A DNA stretch of 64,000 nucleotides from Closterium sp. NIES-65 (Eukaryota > Streptophyta > Zygnematophyceae > Desmidiales > Closteriaceae), in the NCBI GenBank assembly GCA_948144175.1, contig CANXME010001469.1, positions 124,001 through 188,000 of the forward strand, in the 5' to 3' direction. The position numbers were made by a program, and so were the translations under genes. The notes under the pieces were generated by a model. The model searched no databases and was not told the origin of the DNA. It was given only the letters and a program-made list of their open reading frames with translations. Below are positions 44,854 through 61,900 of the stretch, in pieces. Every line of letters begins with the position of its first letter. The stretch's first letter is position 1.

Positions 44854-44988
44854 TGTCAGAACATTATAGCTTATATATATTTTGTGTAAGCTATAGTGGG
44901 GTATCCCATAGGGGGTACAACCCAATTTGGGTTTCCTATATGTACTCACTTCATTCATAGTTGATTCATTCTCGTTCTCATTTTCACA
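44854..44988 (+). repeat. Element C 3' LTR
   Basis: 135 bp, two differences from 18167-18301. The stretch between pol and this LTR (44641-44853) is untranslated. It holds TATATATA runs and CTTTG pentamer repeats, and ends in the G-rich tract GCCTATGGGGGTG. Confidence 0.93.
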
Positions 44989-44993
44989 CGAAG

Positions 44994-45341
44994 TTGAGGA
45001 GTCAGAAGAGCCGAAGCGACACAGCAACTGTCAGACCAAGACCGATGTAGGCAGAAACAGTTAAAGTGAAAAGAGCGGGAACATGTTGTAAACGGGTTCC
45101 CGCGACGCACAGTTTTTTCTTTGAATTCAGTCACAAAAAGAGAATGTACCCCTTAGAGTACATGGCTAGCCTAGGTCTTTTCGTATTCCCTTGTACTCTT
45201 ATATAAACCCGATGTATGCATGTTATTATCATCTCAGTCATTTTACATTCACTCTGACCTGAGGTCTAAACTTCCGTTGCAATACCACTCTGCGATCAAC
45301 CCTGAGCGATCCTTTGGTAAACCCTACTTGGGATTGTAACA
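44994..45341 (+). repeat. Element B 3' LTR, second part
   Basis: Right 348 bp of the B 3' LTR after element C and the second CGAAG. It contains the uninterrupted GCGGGAAC...GTTCCCGCGACGC segment in which A is inserted in the 5' LTR, so it shows the empty site of A. TATA box near 45200. Confidence 0.92.
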
Positions 45342-45473
45342 TGAACAAAACAAAATTGCTCTGTGGGGGCAAAACTTGTATACTGAAAGTGATATTATGA
45401 GCCATACGAAAACAAGACGTACTTTATATTGCAATCATTTTGTTTTATAAGCCATTTTGCAAATGGTGCTATG
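45342..45473 (+). repeat. Tandem duplication, copy 2 (empty of MITE)
   Basis: About 130 bp matching 1005-1671 without the MITE. The site CTGAAAGTGATATTATGAG near 45381-45399 has one TA where copy 1 has TA-MITE-TA. The first five bases TGAAC are also the right target duplication of B. Confidence 0.82.
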
Positions 45474-46024
45474 ACACAGAAAAAATAGCTATAACGGAAT
45501 GGGTAAATCAGGAACATCATACGGTTGTAACTTTGGTTACCAGGAAAACCAATGAGGTTCGGAAACTTCGCACAACCCACGCGTCCAGCCACTGTCGGAA
45601 ACTGTCCTCGCAGCTAGTCGTCGGCATCCCTGTGGGCCACGTATGGGTCCAACTCACTGCTCCTTCGACCAGTTCACCATTGCACTGCGCGGCACTGCAC
45701 CGTGCAGAACTGCACTGTACTCCACTGCACGGAACAGTGGAACGAGTACAACCAGAGAGAGGGTGGAAAGCCAGGCACACCTCAATAGTGGCTTCGTGGC
45801 GAAGCGTGGAACGTGGAACATGGATCATCACTCCGTTCCAAGTTCCAACAACCTCCAGCTTTCGTCATTCCTCATACACTCTGGCTTGACTTCATTCCGC
45901 TCGTCCTGAATTTGAATAATTTCGTATGCTCACGTACTTTCACTGACCAACTGATTCGACGCCGACCATTACAGTACATGACGTCTCATTCTTGTGGGTG
46001 AATCACTCATAGCACCGCGGAACC
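45474..46024 (+). other. 5' flank of the host gene
   Basis: No gene is recognised. A cluster of imperfect CACTGCAC / GTGCAG repeats, able to fold, lies at about 45670-45735. I see no convincing TATA box near the start codon at 46025, so the promoter and transcription start are not resolved. Confidence 0.45.
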
Positions 46025-51970
<5,946 letters not shown>

Positions 51971-52300
51971 TCTTCGGTTGTATAGTGCAATGGAGTGCAC
52001 TGGAGTGAGTGAGTACTCCCGTGGATTGCAAGGGTCATTCCACAGTGCTATGGGGAAATTCAGAGGCTGTTCACACGAAAGGAAGACGTCCATTGGCCGT
52101 TGTCAGGTAGAATGCTGTGCCCCCTCCAAACCATACACCCTGTTTTCAGTAATCTGACTAGTATCAGCAATGTTTGCAAATCATGACCATTTCATGAGTG
52201 AATAGTTTTTTCAAGGCAGAAACAAAACCATAATAAAAACGCGCCATAATTCATACCCCCGCGTATTACAATATAGGGTGTATTGATAATAATCCCCAAT
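51971..52300. other. 3' flank of the host gene
   Basis: AT-richer sequence with no gene seen. Several AATAAA-like stretches could serve as polyadenylation signals (for example ATAATAAAAA near 52230). The boundary with element H to the right is not resolved. Confidence 0.4.
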
Positions 52301-52309
52301 GAAGGTGGG

Positions 52310-52699
52310 TGTTGATTTTATGGGTTGCGAAGCAACCCTTAACGATCGATTTTGACAAATGTTATTTTCATATTTATAAAACATGAAAATAAAATTTGTA
52401 AACTACAGTACCGTTCCTGTAAGGAATTTTCCGGATTCCTTACTGGGTCACACTGTACGCGTACAACTCCGACTTTCGGAAAACCAGGCTCGGCCCGCCG
52501 ACCTCGCCTCCCGAGCCACCACCGCATCGTTTTCGGGTTTCCAATCCCGAACCTGCACCCAACCATCTCGCGACCCCGCGACCTCGGCCTAGCTAACCTT
52601 GCTATATTATGCATAGGCCCCGTTGTTCATGCTGCAGACGTTGTAATCACTTCCGCATTATTGAGTTCTGCGCACTCTTTCCTTTCACAACTTATAACA
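52310..52699 (+). repeat. Element H 5' LTR (left end approximate)
   Basis: Inferred from the primer binding site just downstream. It includes a hairpin GGGTTGCGAAGCAACCC near 52321 and a TATA-like GCTATATTATGC near 52601. Confidence 0.5.
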
Positions 52700-52906
52700 C
52701 TTGGTATCAGAGCCTAAAGTCCTAGGTTGCCCTCGCGTTTCCGGGGTCGTTTGTAGAAGGGGAGCGATAGACTTAGTGGGCTGTTAAGCGGTCGGCCCGT
52801 GGAATAGATCTGATTATTCCACTCCGACTACGATAGCATTAACGCCTTCACCGAAGTCAGAAAAATCGCGAACCACCCCCTGCCCGTTCGACGAAGCCTG
52901 AGGCAC

Positions 52907-55900
52907 ATGGAGCAGGCCGAGTTCAACGAGTTCATGCAACAGTTCCGTGCGATGCATGCCAACTTGCAGGGTATGACTGCAGAGATGGAGCGTCTACGGA
53001 AGGAAAACGCCGAACTACACCAAGCGCGTGGTGAAGCGCGCCAGGAGTCGCCTGTCGTGGACGACGCAAGTAGAAGCACTACACCAGATGAGCGGGTCTG
53101 GAGCGAGCTGGAAGGCGAGATGGATGCGGACGAAGCGAGGCAGGCGCAGCAGGAACAGTCGCCACAACAGACGCGTGCAGTACCACCACGTGCAGCAGCG
53201 ATGACGACGGCGACGCCAGCAGCAACGACAACGGCCCCGATGGCAGCAACGGCTTTTGTGAAAATCAAGCCGACGAACCCGCCCCCGTTTAACCCGAGTG
53301 ATAAGTTTGTCACTGTTTCTGCGTGGTTGTTCGGTGTGGAGGTGTTCTTTAATGCTGCTATGATTTATGACGACGCCACCCGCATTAATTTCGCAAATTC
53401 ACTGCTACGAGGACCTGCGCTGGAGTGGTGGAGGCGAACGCTGCAACACGAAGGGACTTCGGCAGGAATAGCACGTGCGAACGACGTGACTTCAACACCT
53501 GTCACTGTCAGAGTATTATAGCTGATGCATGTTTGTAGGCTATAGTGGGGTAGCACACATGGGGTACAGCTTTCTAGGGTTGTATTTGTACCCAATCTTT
53601 CCTTAGTCATTCCATTCCTGTTCACTTGTTTCACATGGTATAGAGCGGGTCCTTCCTTAGGACCGTTTTTTTAGGGCCCACCGAAGCGCGCCCCGAGGCG
53701 CGCCTTTTTTTTAGCGACCCCTCGGGTCGCCATTTCCCTCGCGGCCCCGCTGTCCCTCAGACGCGGCCCCGCCACCCCTCCTGATCGCGGCCCCGCCGCC
53801 AGCTTCGTCGCGGCCCCGCCGCCTGCTTGAGGCGGCCCCGCCGCCTCCACTGACGCGGCCCCGCTCCGCCGGCTCTGACGCGGCCCTGCCGCCCCCCTTC
53901 GACGCGGCCCCGCCGCCTCCCCTGACGCGGCCCCACCGCCGGCTCTGCCGCTGCACCCTACGGCCCGCCGCTGCACCCTACGGCCCGCCGCCTCACCTGA
54001 CGGCCCCGCCGCTGCACCTGCCGGCCCGCCGCTGCACCTGCCGGCCCGCCGCTGCACCTGCCGGCCCGCCGCTGCACCTGCCGGCCCGCCGCTGCACCCA
54101 GCGGCCCGCCGCTTCACCTGACGGCCCCGCCGCTGCACCTGCCGGCCCGCCGCTGCACCCCACGGCCCGCCGCTGCACCCTACGGCCCGCCGCCCCACCT
54201 GGTCGGCCCGCCGCTGCACCCTACGGCCCCGCCACTGCACCTGCCGGCCCGCCTCTGCACCGGTCGACCCGCCGCTGCACCTGACGGCCCCGCCCCTGCT
54301 TCTCCCGGCCGAGCCGCCCCAGCAGCAGAGCCGCCCCAGCAGCCGAACCCCCCGGGACCCGAGCCGCCCTGCTGCCGAGCCGCCCGGGAGCCGAGCCGCC
54401 CTGCACCCGAGCCGCCCTACCGCCAAGCCACCCGGGAGCCGAGCCGCCTTGCGCCCGAGCCGCCCAGCCGCCGAGCCGCCCGGGAGCCGAGCCGCTGTGC
54501 ACCCGAGCCGCCCGGTCGCTGAGCCGCCTTTCTGCATAGCTGCACGACCTGCCCTGCCTGGTGAGCACAGTCCCACTGACACTGCGAGCTCTTTCCCTGC
54601 TGCTTGCACTGCGTCGCTGTCGTCGCCATGGCTACCCCTAGTGTCCTAGCTTTTGACGCTGAGGGTCGCGCCATTGATTTTGAGGTCTGGTTAGACGACC
54701 TGCAGCTGTTCTTACAGTGCGACAGGGCTGACGACCTTTCTCTCTTTGACCTCACCTCTGGCGCCTCTCCTGCTCCTGCTGCTGATGCTGATCCCACTGT
54801 CCGCTCTAAGTGGGCCACCCGCGATGCTGCTGCACGTCTTGCTGTGCGTCGCCACCTCCCTACCTCTGAGCGTGCGCACTTTAGTCAGTACAAGAGTGCT
54901 CAGACCTTGTACGACGCTGTAGTTGCGCGCTACTCCTCCCCTGCCACTGCTGCACTGAGCCGTCTCATGCTTCCCTACCTCTTTCCTGACCTCTCTGCCT
55001 TTCCCACTGTCGCTGACCTCATTACGCACCTCCGCACTAGTGACACTCGCTACCGCGCCGCCCTTCCTGCTGAGTTCTGCGCTAAGAACCCCCCCCCCCA
55101 TGTACATCGCTCTCTACTACGTAGTCGCGCGCCTCCCTGACTCCCTTCGCGTCGTCAGGGACCACTTTCTCGCAGTCTGTCCCACCACCCTCACCGTCGA
55201 CCTCCTCGAGAAGGCCCTCCTTGCAGCGGAGAAGAGCATAGTCGCTGTAGGTGCTTCTCGTGGTGACCCGGGCATTGGTACTGCTGCGCTAGGTGCTTGT
55301 GAGGCTGCTGCTCTAGGTGCCAGTGCGTCTGTACTCTCAGGTACTGGTGAGACTGCGCTCTCAGGTACTGCGTCGTCCTCGTCCTCCCTCACTTTCACAC
55401 TTGACTCCGGGGCTTCTCGCTCCTTCTTTCGAGACCGCACTACCCTTACGCCGCTTGGCCGGCCGGTTGCGGTCTCCCTTGCTGACCCCTCTGGGGGTCC
55501 TGTCCTGTCTCACTTCTCCACTGTCCTCCCGTGTCCGGCTGCCCCTTCGGGCACCCTGTCGGGTCTGTACCTTCCCTCGTTCTCTACGAACTTGGTGAGT
55601 GGAGCGGACCTGCAGGATGTGGGGGTTCACCAGTTCACTCCTGCTAGTCAGCGGGTGACCCACTGCACGGAGGCACGCACAGGCCGACACCTGGCCACGT
55701 TCTCGCGTCGGCCGGGGTCGAGTCTCTACACCCTGACCGTTGAGTCTCCTCCTGTCCCTGCGTCTGGTCAGGTGGCTGCGTCGGGTCAGGTGCTTGCTGC
55801 TGCGTCCCGGTCAGGTCCTGAGTCCGCCCCCTGTTCTTGTCGCCTCCTGTCTCACGAGACTCTCCTGTGGCACCACCGTCTTGGCCACCCCTCCTTGCCC

Positions 55901-58900
55901 CGTCTTCGGAGCATGGCTTCCCGTGTCCTTGTCTCTGGTCTTCCCCAGTCTCTCCCTCCTCTCCCCTCCGGGCCAGGACCTTCCTGTGTCCCCTGTGTCG
56001 AGGGTCGCCTCCGGGCTACTCCCCACTCCTCCCACTTCCCCCCCACAGAGGCTCCCCTGCAGACGCTTCACATGGATGTGTGGGGCCCAGCCCCCGTCCG
56101 TGGGCAGGGTTACGAGCGCTACTTCCTGTTGGTGGTTGACGACTACTCGCGTTACACCACAGTCCTCCCCTTGCGCAGCAAGGGTGCGGTCACTGAGGTG
56201 CTGATCGACTGGATCCGCGAGGCTCGTCTCCAGCTCAGGAAGAGCTTCGGCTCGGACTTTCCTGTTCTGCGTCTGCACTCTGACAGAGGCGGAGAGTTCT
56301 CTTCTCGCCTTCTGCGGGACTACTGTCGTGCACGGGGGATCCGCCAGACCTTCACGCTTCCGGACTCACCACAGCAAAATGGGATTGCTGAGCGCCGCAT
56401 TGGCATGGTCATGGATGTCGCTCGTACGTCCATGATGCATGCGGCTGCCCCCCATTTTCTGTGGCCGTTTGCGGTGAGGTACGCGGCGCATCAGCTCAAC
56501 CTTCACCCCCGGGTCTCTCGGCCTGCGATGTCCCCAGCCTTGCTGTGGACGGGGAAGGTTGGCGATGCGTCTGTGTTCCGTGTCTGGGGATCTCGGGCGT
56601 TTGTCCGCGACTTGTCTGCGGACAAGCTGTCCCCTCGTGCTGCTCCCTGTGTCTTCCTTGGCTTCCCCACTGACGCCCCAGGGTGGCAGTTTTACCACCC
56701 CTCCTCTCGTCGTGTTCTGTCCTCCCAGGACGTCACGTTCGACGAGTCAGTCCCCTTCTACCGTCTCTTCCCCTACCGCACTCCTTCCCTCCCCCCTCCC
56801 CCGGACTTCCTTGTGCCGGTTCCCCCCCCCGGTAGACCCCCTCCCCCCTCAGGTTCCTGCCCCCTCAGGTGTGTCCCAGGTAGACGCCGTTGACCCGGTC
56901 GAGGTTACTGGTGACTCTGGTGCTGCTGCGGGTGCTGAGCCTGGGGGTGCTGACTCTGGGGGTGCTGTGCGCGGGGGTGCTGAGCCTGGGAGTGCTACTG
57001 CTGGGGGTGCTGAGCCTGAGGGTGCTACTGCGGAGGGTGCGGAGCCTGGGGGTGCTGAGCCGGGGGGTGCTGTGCCTGGAGGTGCTGGGTCTGGGGGTGC
57101 TGGGTCGAGAGCTGCTGAGCCTGGGGGTGCTGAGCTGGGAGCTGCTGAGCCTGGGGGTGCTGCGTCTAGAGCTGCTGAGCCTGGGGTTTCTCCTGCTGCT
57201 GCGTCTCGCCGGGAGCCCCTCTCTCCACAGGAGCTGCGCGAGTGGTTCGCTCGCCGCTGGAGGCGTGCTGCTGAGTCTGGAGGTGCTGCTGGAGCTGGAG
57301 CTGGAGCTTCTTCGACCGTCGAGGGTGCGGGTGCTGCCGGTCCCGGAGCTGCTGGACCTGCGGGTCCTCCTGGAGCTGGAGCTGCTGAGGGCGTTGGTGC
57401 TGAGCCTACTGCTGTTGGTCCTGCCGCTGGAGGTGTGGGTGGCGCTGGTGCTGTCGCTGAGGGTGCTGGTGCTGTCCCTGCTGAGTCTGGAGCTGCCGCG
57501 CGGCCTCGGCCGTACTTCGTTCCGCTCCTACAGCAGGTTCTTGGTCTTTCTCCTCTAGTAGAGGGTCCACCGCCTGTCCAGTCGCAGTCCCTGCTGGAGC
57601 CTTCCTCTCCACTGCCTGCTCCCTCTCCTTACACTGGTCCTAGTGGAGGTCTTGCTGAGCGTCGTGAGCCTGCGTCTCGTCCCGCGTCGCCTGTTCGTGC
57701 TGCTCGCGCTAGTGGTCGCAGTTCGCGTCAGCGTCCTCCTCCTGTCCCTGGCACGCACCGGATGTCTTTGCGTCCGTCCATTGCTCCTCTGCGTGCCCCT
57801 TTGCCTTCTCCTCCTGAGTCCTCTCTTCCTGCGCTTGCCGACCCTGAGTCGGACTCTCTTCGTGCTGCCAGTCCTACTGTCACGCGTCTGCTTGCTACTG
57901 TCGTCACTGACCCCTCGTTTGAGTCCACTGCTGCGTCTGCTCTAGTCGCTGAGCTCGTCGACTTTGCTGCTCGCTGTCGTCTCGACTACGCTGCTAGTCT
58001 TGTTGCTGAGTCTGCGTCTGTCTGTCCTCCGTCCGTCGGGGGTGAGTGTGCTCTTGGCACGGACGTCCTAGAGGACAGGCAGGAGGAGTTACAGTGTCTA
58101 GCGGCTGCTTCACCTCATCTCGCGTCTGTACTGCTTGCCCCTGAGGGAGACCCGGATGCACTAGACATCCCGACTCCGCGTTCTTACGCAGAGGCCGTAG
58201 AGGGTCCCTACTCCTCTCAGTGGCAGACAGCTATGGATGCAGAGATGGCTTCCTGGAAGTCCACAGGCACCTACGTTGACGCGGTTCCCCCTCCTGGGGC
58301 GAACATCGTCAGTGGCATGTGGATCTTCAGGGTGAAGCGGCCGCCGGGCTCTCCACCTGTCTTCAAGGCACGGTACGTTGCTCGTGGCTTCAGTCAGCGG
58401 CAGGGAGTTGACTACTTTCAGACCTTCTCTCCCACCCCGAAGATGACTACTCTTCGGGTGCTGCTGCACATAGCCGCTCAGCGCGACTACGAGCTTCACT
58501 CACTCGACTTCAGCACTGCGTTCCTGCAGGGTAGCCTGCACGAAGAGATCTGGCTTCGCCGTCCACCTGGCTTCACTGGGACTTTCCCTCCTGGCACCCA
58601 GTGGAGCCTCCGACGGCCAGTCTACGGTCTCCGCCAGGCACCGCGTGAGTGGCACGACACACTGAGGACTACGCTTGCGGCTCTTGGGTTTGCTCCTTCT
58701 TCTGCTGACCCGTCGCTGTTTCTTCGCACCGACACTTCCCTGCCGCCGTTCTACATCCTCGTGTACGTCGACGACTTGGTCTTTGCCACAGCGGACACTG
58801 CTGGACTCGCCTACGTGAAGTCCGAGCTGCTGAAGAGACACACGTGCACAGACCTGGGTGAACTGCGCAGCTACCTTGGCTTGCAGATCACTCGGGACAG

Positions 58901-61900
58901 AGCACGCCGCACCATTACCTTGACTCAGTCACACATGGTGCAGCAGGTCCTTCAGCGCTTCGGCTTCACGTACTCCTCGCCTCAGGCCACTCCTCTGCCT
59001 ACTCGCCACTCACTCTCAGCTCTGCCTTCGGATGAGTCCGTAGAGTCGAGTGGTCCGTATGCAGAGCTTGTTGGCTGCCTCATGTACCTGATGACCTGCA
59101 CACGACCTAACCTTGCATACCCTCTGAGCATTCTTGCACGCTATGTTGCTCCTGGGAGACACAGACCGGAGCACATGGCTGCAGCGAAGAGGGTATTGCG
59201 CTACCTGTGCAGTATGTCGGGCATGGGGCTAGTGCTTGGAGGGCGGAGTCCAGTGGTCCTTACCGGCCACTCGGACGCTTCTTGGGCGGACGACCAGGCT
59301 ACGCAGCGGTCGTCAGAGGGTTACACCTTCAGCCTTGGTTCCGGCTCTGTCTCGTGGCGGTCTACTCGCTCGTCTTCGGTTCTCGGCTCCAGTTGTGAGG
59401 CTGAGATCTACGCCGGGGCCATGGCTGCACAGGAGCTTCGCTGGCTCACCTACCTGCTGACTGACCTTGGAGAGCCGCCTCGTTCTCCTCCAGTGCTGTA
59501 CGTAGACAACAAGGCCATGCTGGCCTTGTGTCGAGAGCAGCGCTTGGAGCACAGAACGAAGCACATTGCTCTCCGCTACTTCCTTGCTCGTGAGCTGCAG
59601 CAGCGTGGTCAGTTGCGACTTGCGTACGTGGCCTCTGAGGCCAACACTGCTGATGTGTTCACCAAGGCACTCGCGCCTTGTGACCATCAGCGCTTTTGCA
59701 CCCAGCTGGGTCTTGTACCTGTCTTGCCTCACTTGCTCTCCTCTTGACTTCACTTGTACTGTGACATATATATATATACCTGCTCTTGCTTGTCTAGTTT
59801 TATATATATGTCTGTACTCCTGCATGTGAACTGGCCTCTGGCCCTGCTCTTGTGCTCGGACTGTATGGTGACTTTGTGATCCACCCTGAGCTTGCTTTGC
59901 TTTGCTTTGCTTGACTGGTCTTGTGACCCCTTGTTCTCCCCCACTTAGCCTATGGGGGTGTGTCAGAGTATTATAGCTGATGCATGTTTGTAGGCTATAG
60001 TGGGGTAGCACATATGGGGTACCGCTTTCTAGGGTTGTATTTGTACCCAATCTTTCCTTAGTCATTCCATTCCTGTTCACTTGTTTCACAGTCACGCATC
60101 AGGCAACATCGATTTTCGGGACGGCCATGATACGCACATGGAAGGAGTGGGGCGCCGCCTTGCGAACCAGATTCGAGCACGTATCCGCCTCGGATTCTGC
60201 TCGCATGCAGCTGCGTAGATGGAAGCAGCTGACTTCAGTCCAAGACTACACCAGCAAATTCTGCAACTTGGCGGACCAAGTGGACGACATGAGCGACGCA
60301 GAGCGGTTGGATCGCTACGTGGCGGGCTTGAAATACGAGATACAGTACGAGGTCCGACGAACCCGACCACGCAGCTTCAACGATGCCGTCCGGGAAGCCG
60401 AGTCAACGGATGCGCTGATGCAGTGGGCGAGATCGAGCTCCCGGGAGGGCCCTCGATTTCGTGGACAGACTCAGCAGCCCACGATCAACGGCGTGGATGC
60501 ACCTAGCCGAGCCCTTGGGCCTTGCTTTTTATGCAACCAGCTGGGCCACCTGAAAAAAGACTGCCCGAGGCTTAAGCAGGGGAAGAAGAACGACGGAGAA
60601 GGGTCGGGAAAAGTTACGAGTCAGTAGCAGACGGGCCACCTACTGACGAGACCCTGTCGCCCGACAATCACCATCCACACCGGGTCGTGGTACCGATCAG
60701 CGCTATCGGCCAGAACCGGACGAATAACGTGGGTGAACACGTGGACTACCCTGTGTTGGTGGTAGGGAGGGTTAACGGTTATAAAATTAAACTCTTCGTT
60801 GACGGTGGGGCGAGCCACAGCCTCGTCAACCTGGCAACGGCAAAAAAAATGGGGGTGAAGCTGACCAGGTGTCTACCAGAGATCGATGCAAGGTTGGTGG
60901 ACGGAACACCGCTGGCCATCCGAGATGAGGCGAGAAAAATTCAGATACAGTGCGGCGACAAATTCGGGTTTGGCATGAGAATGTTGGCGACGACGTTGGA
61001 CGGCTGCGATGTGCTGCTGGGGAGGGATTGGCTACAGCGCTTCAATCCGACGATCGACTGGACGACTGGGGCGTGCGTCGTGCGAGGATATGGAGGGAAG
61101 ACAACGCTTCCGAAATGGAAGAAGCCGGAGCCGGTGACGACACGTGTCAATGCGATCAACATGCAACGTGCGATGAACAGCGGAGCTCAGGCCTTCTTAG
61201 TGCACCTGTACGAAGTGGCAGCTTCCGAAAAAATCGCGGACATCGACACCCTCTGCGCGGCAATCCCCGAGGAACTGGCGAGCATTATTCGGAAGTATCC
61301 CGGAATTTTCGCGAATGACCTCCCGAATGGTTTGCCCCCAACGACCTGAGGATCATCGGATCCAGCTGGAGCCCGGCGCGCAACCTACTGTGCGGACACA
61401 GTGGCGGCTCAGTCAACCAGAACTCGGCGAGTTGCGCGCCCAGCTGGATTACCTACTCGCCAAAGGATTTATCCGGCCCAGCACGTCGCCGTATGCAGCA
61501 CCAATACTGTTCACGCCGAAGAAGGACGGTGGCCTACGCATGTGCATCGATTATCGGGCGCTGAATCGGGTCACGATAAAGTCGCGTTACCCGATCCCGC
61601 GAACCGACGATCTGCTGGATCAACTTCGCGGAGCTCGGTATTTTTCGAAAATCGACCTGCGAGGAGGCTACCACCAAATTCGCGTATTCGCCGACGACTG
61701 CCCGAAGACCGCTTTTCGCACACGCTACGGCAGTTACGAGTTCACAGTGATGCCGTTCGGCCTGACAAACGCGCCCTCGACGTTCCAGCTCACCATGAAT
61801 GGAATTTTTCGGGACATGCTGGACAAGAAGGTCATCGTGTACCTGGACGATATCCTGGTGTACAGCGCGACAAAAGAGGACCATCTGCGGGATTTAGGGG

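Larger units (their letters stand above)
18167..44988 (+). mobile_element. Element C: short-LTR Copia element
   Basis: The 135-bp LTRs (18167-18301 and 44854-44988) differ at two positions. The target duplication is CGAAG (18162-18166 and 44989-44993). The primer binding site TGGAATCAGAGCAGG begins at 18302. Its own length is about 7.5 kb, with element E inserted between the integrase and reverse transcriptase parts. Of the copies of this lineage here it has the fullest set of parts: leader, gag, Gly-rich hinge, protease, integrase, RT and RNase H. Broken, by E and by a few further breaks. Confidence 0.93.
1672..45341 (+). mobile_element. Element B: Copia LTR retrotransposon, base of the nest
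   Basis: LTRs of 418 bp start TGTTACGATG and end GATTGTAACA. They are flanked by a perfect 5-bp target duplication TGAAC (1667-1671 and 45342-45346). The primer binding site TGGTATGAGAGC follows the 5' LTR at 12104, and a purine tract AAGGGGAG precedes the 3' LTR. Its own length is about 6.8 kb; the rest of the span is inserted elements. A sits in the 5' LTR and C in the 3' LTR. Nine differences between the LTRs by hand count (about 2.2%) make it one of the two most diverged elements here. Broken: both LTRs are interrupted and the coding region has a few breaks. Confidence 0.92.
53506..60090 (+). mobile_element. Element I: short-LTR Copia element
   Basis: The 130-bp LTRs (53506-53635 and 59961-60090) differ at two positions. 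The target duplication is GTCAC (53501-53505 and 60091-60095). The primer binding site TGGTATAGAGCGGG follows the 5' LTR. Parts seen are leader, gag N terminus, protease, integrase, linker, reverse transcriptase and RNase H. The LTRs group with those of G. Broken, with a few breaks. Confidence 0.93.

Noticed and set aside
45342-45473. Reading the 130-bp repeats flanking element B as a long target-site duplication
   Set aside because: B has a clean 5-bp duplication TGAAC of the Copia type, so a pre-existing host tandem duplication is simpler.
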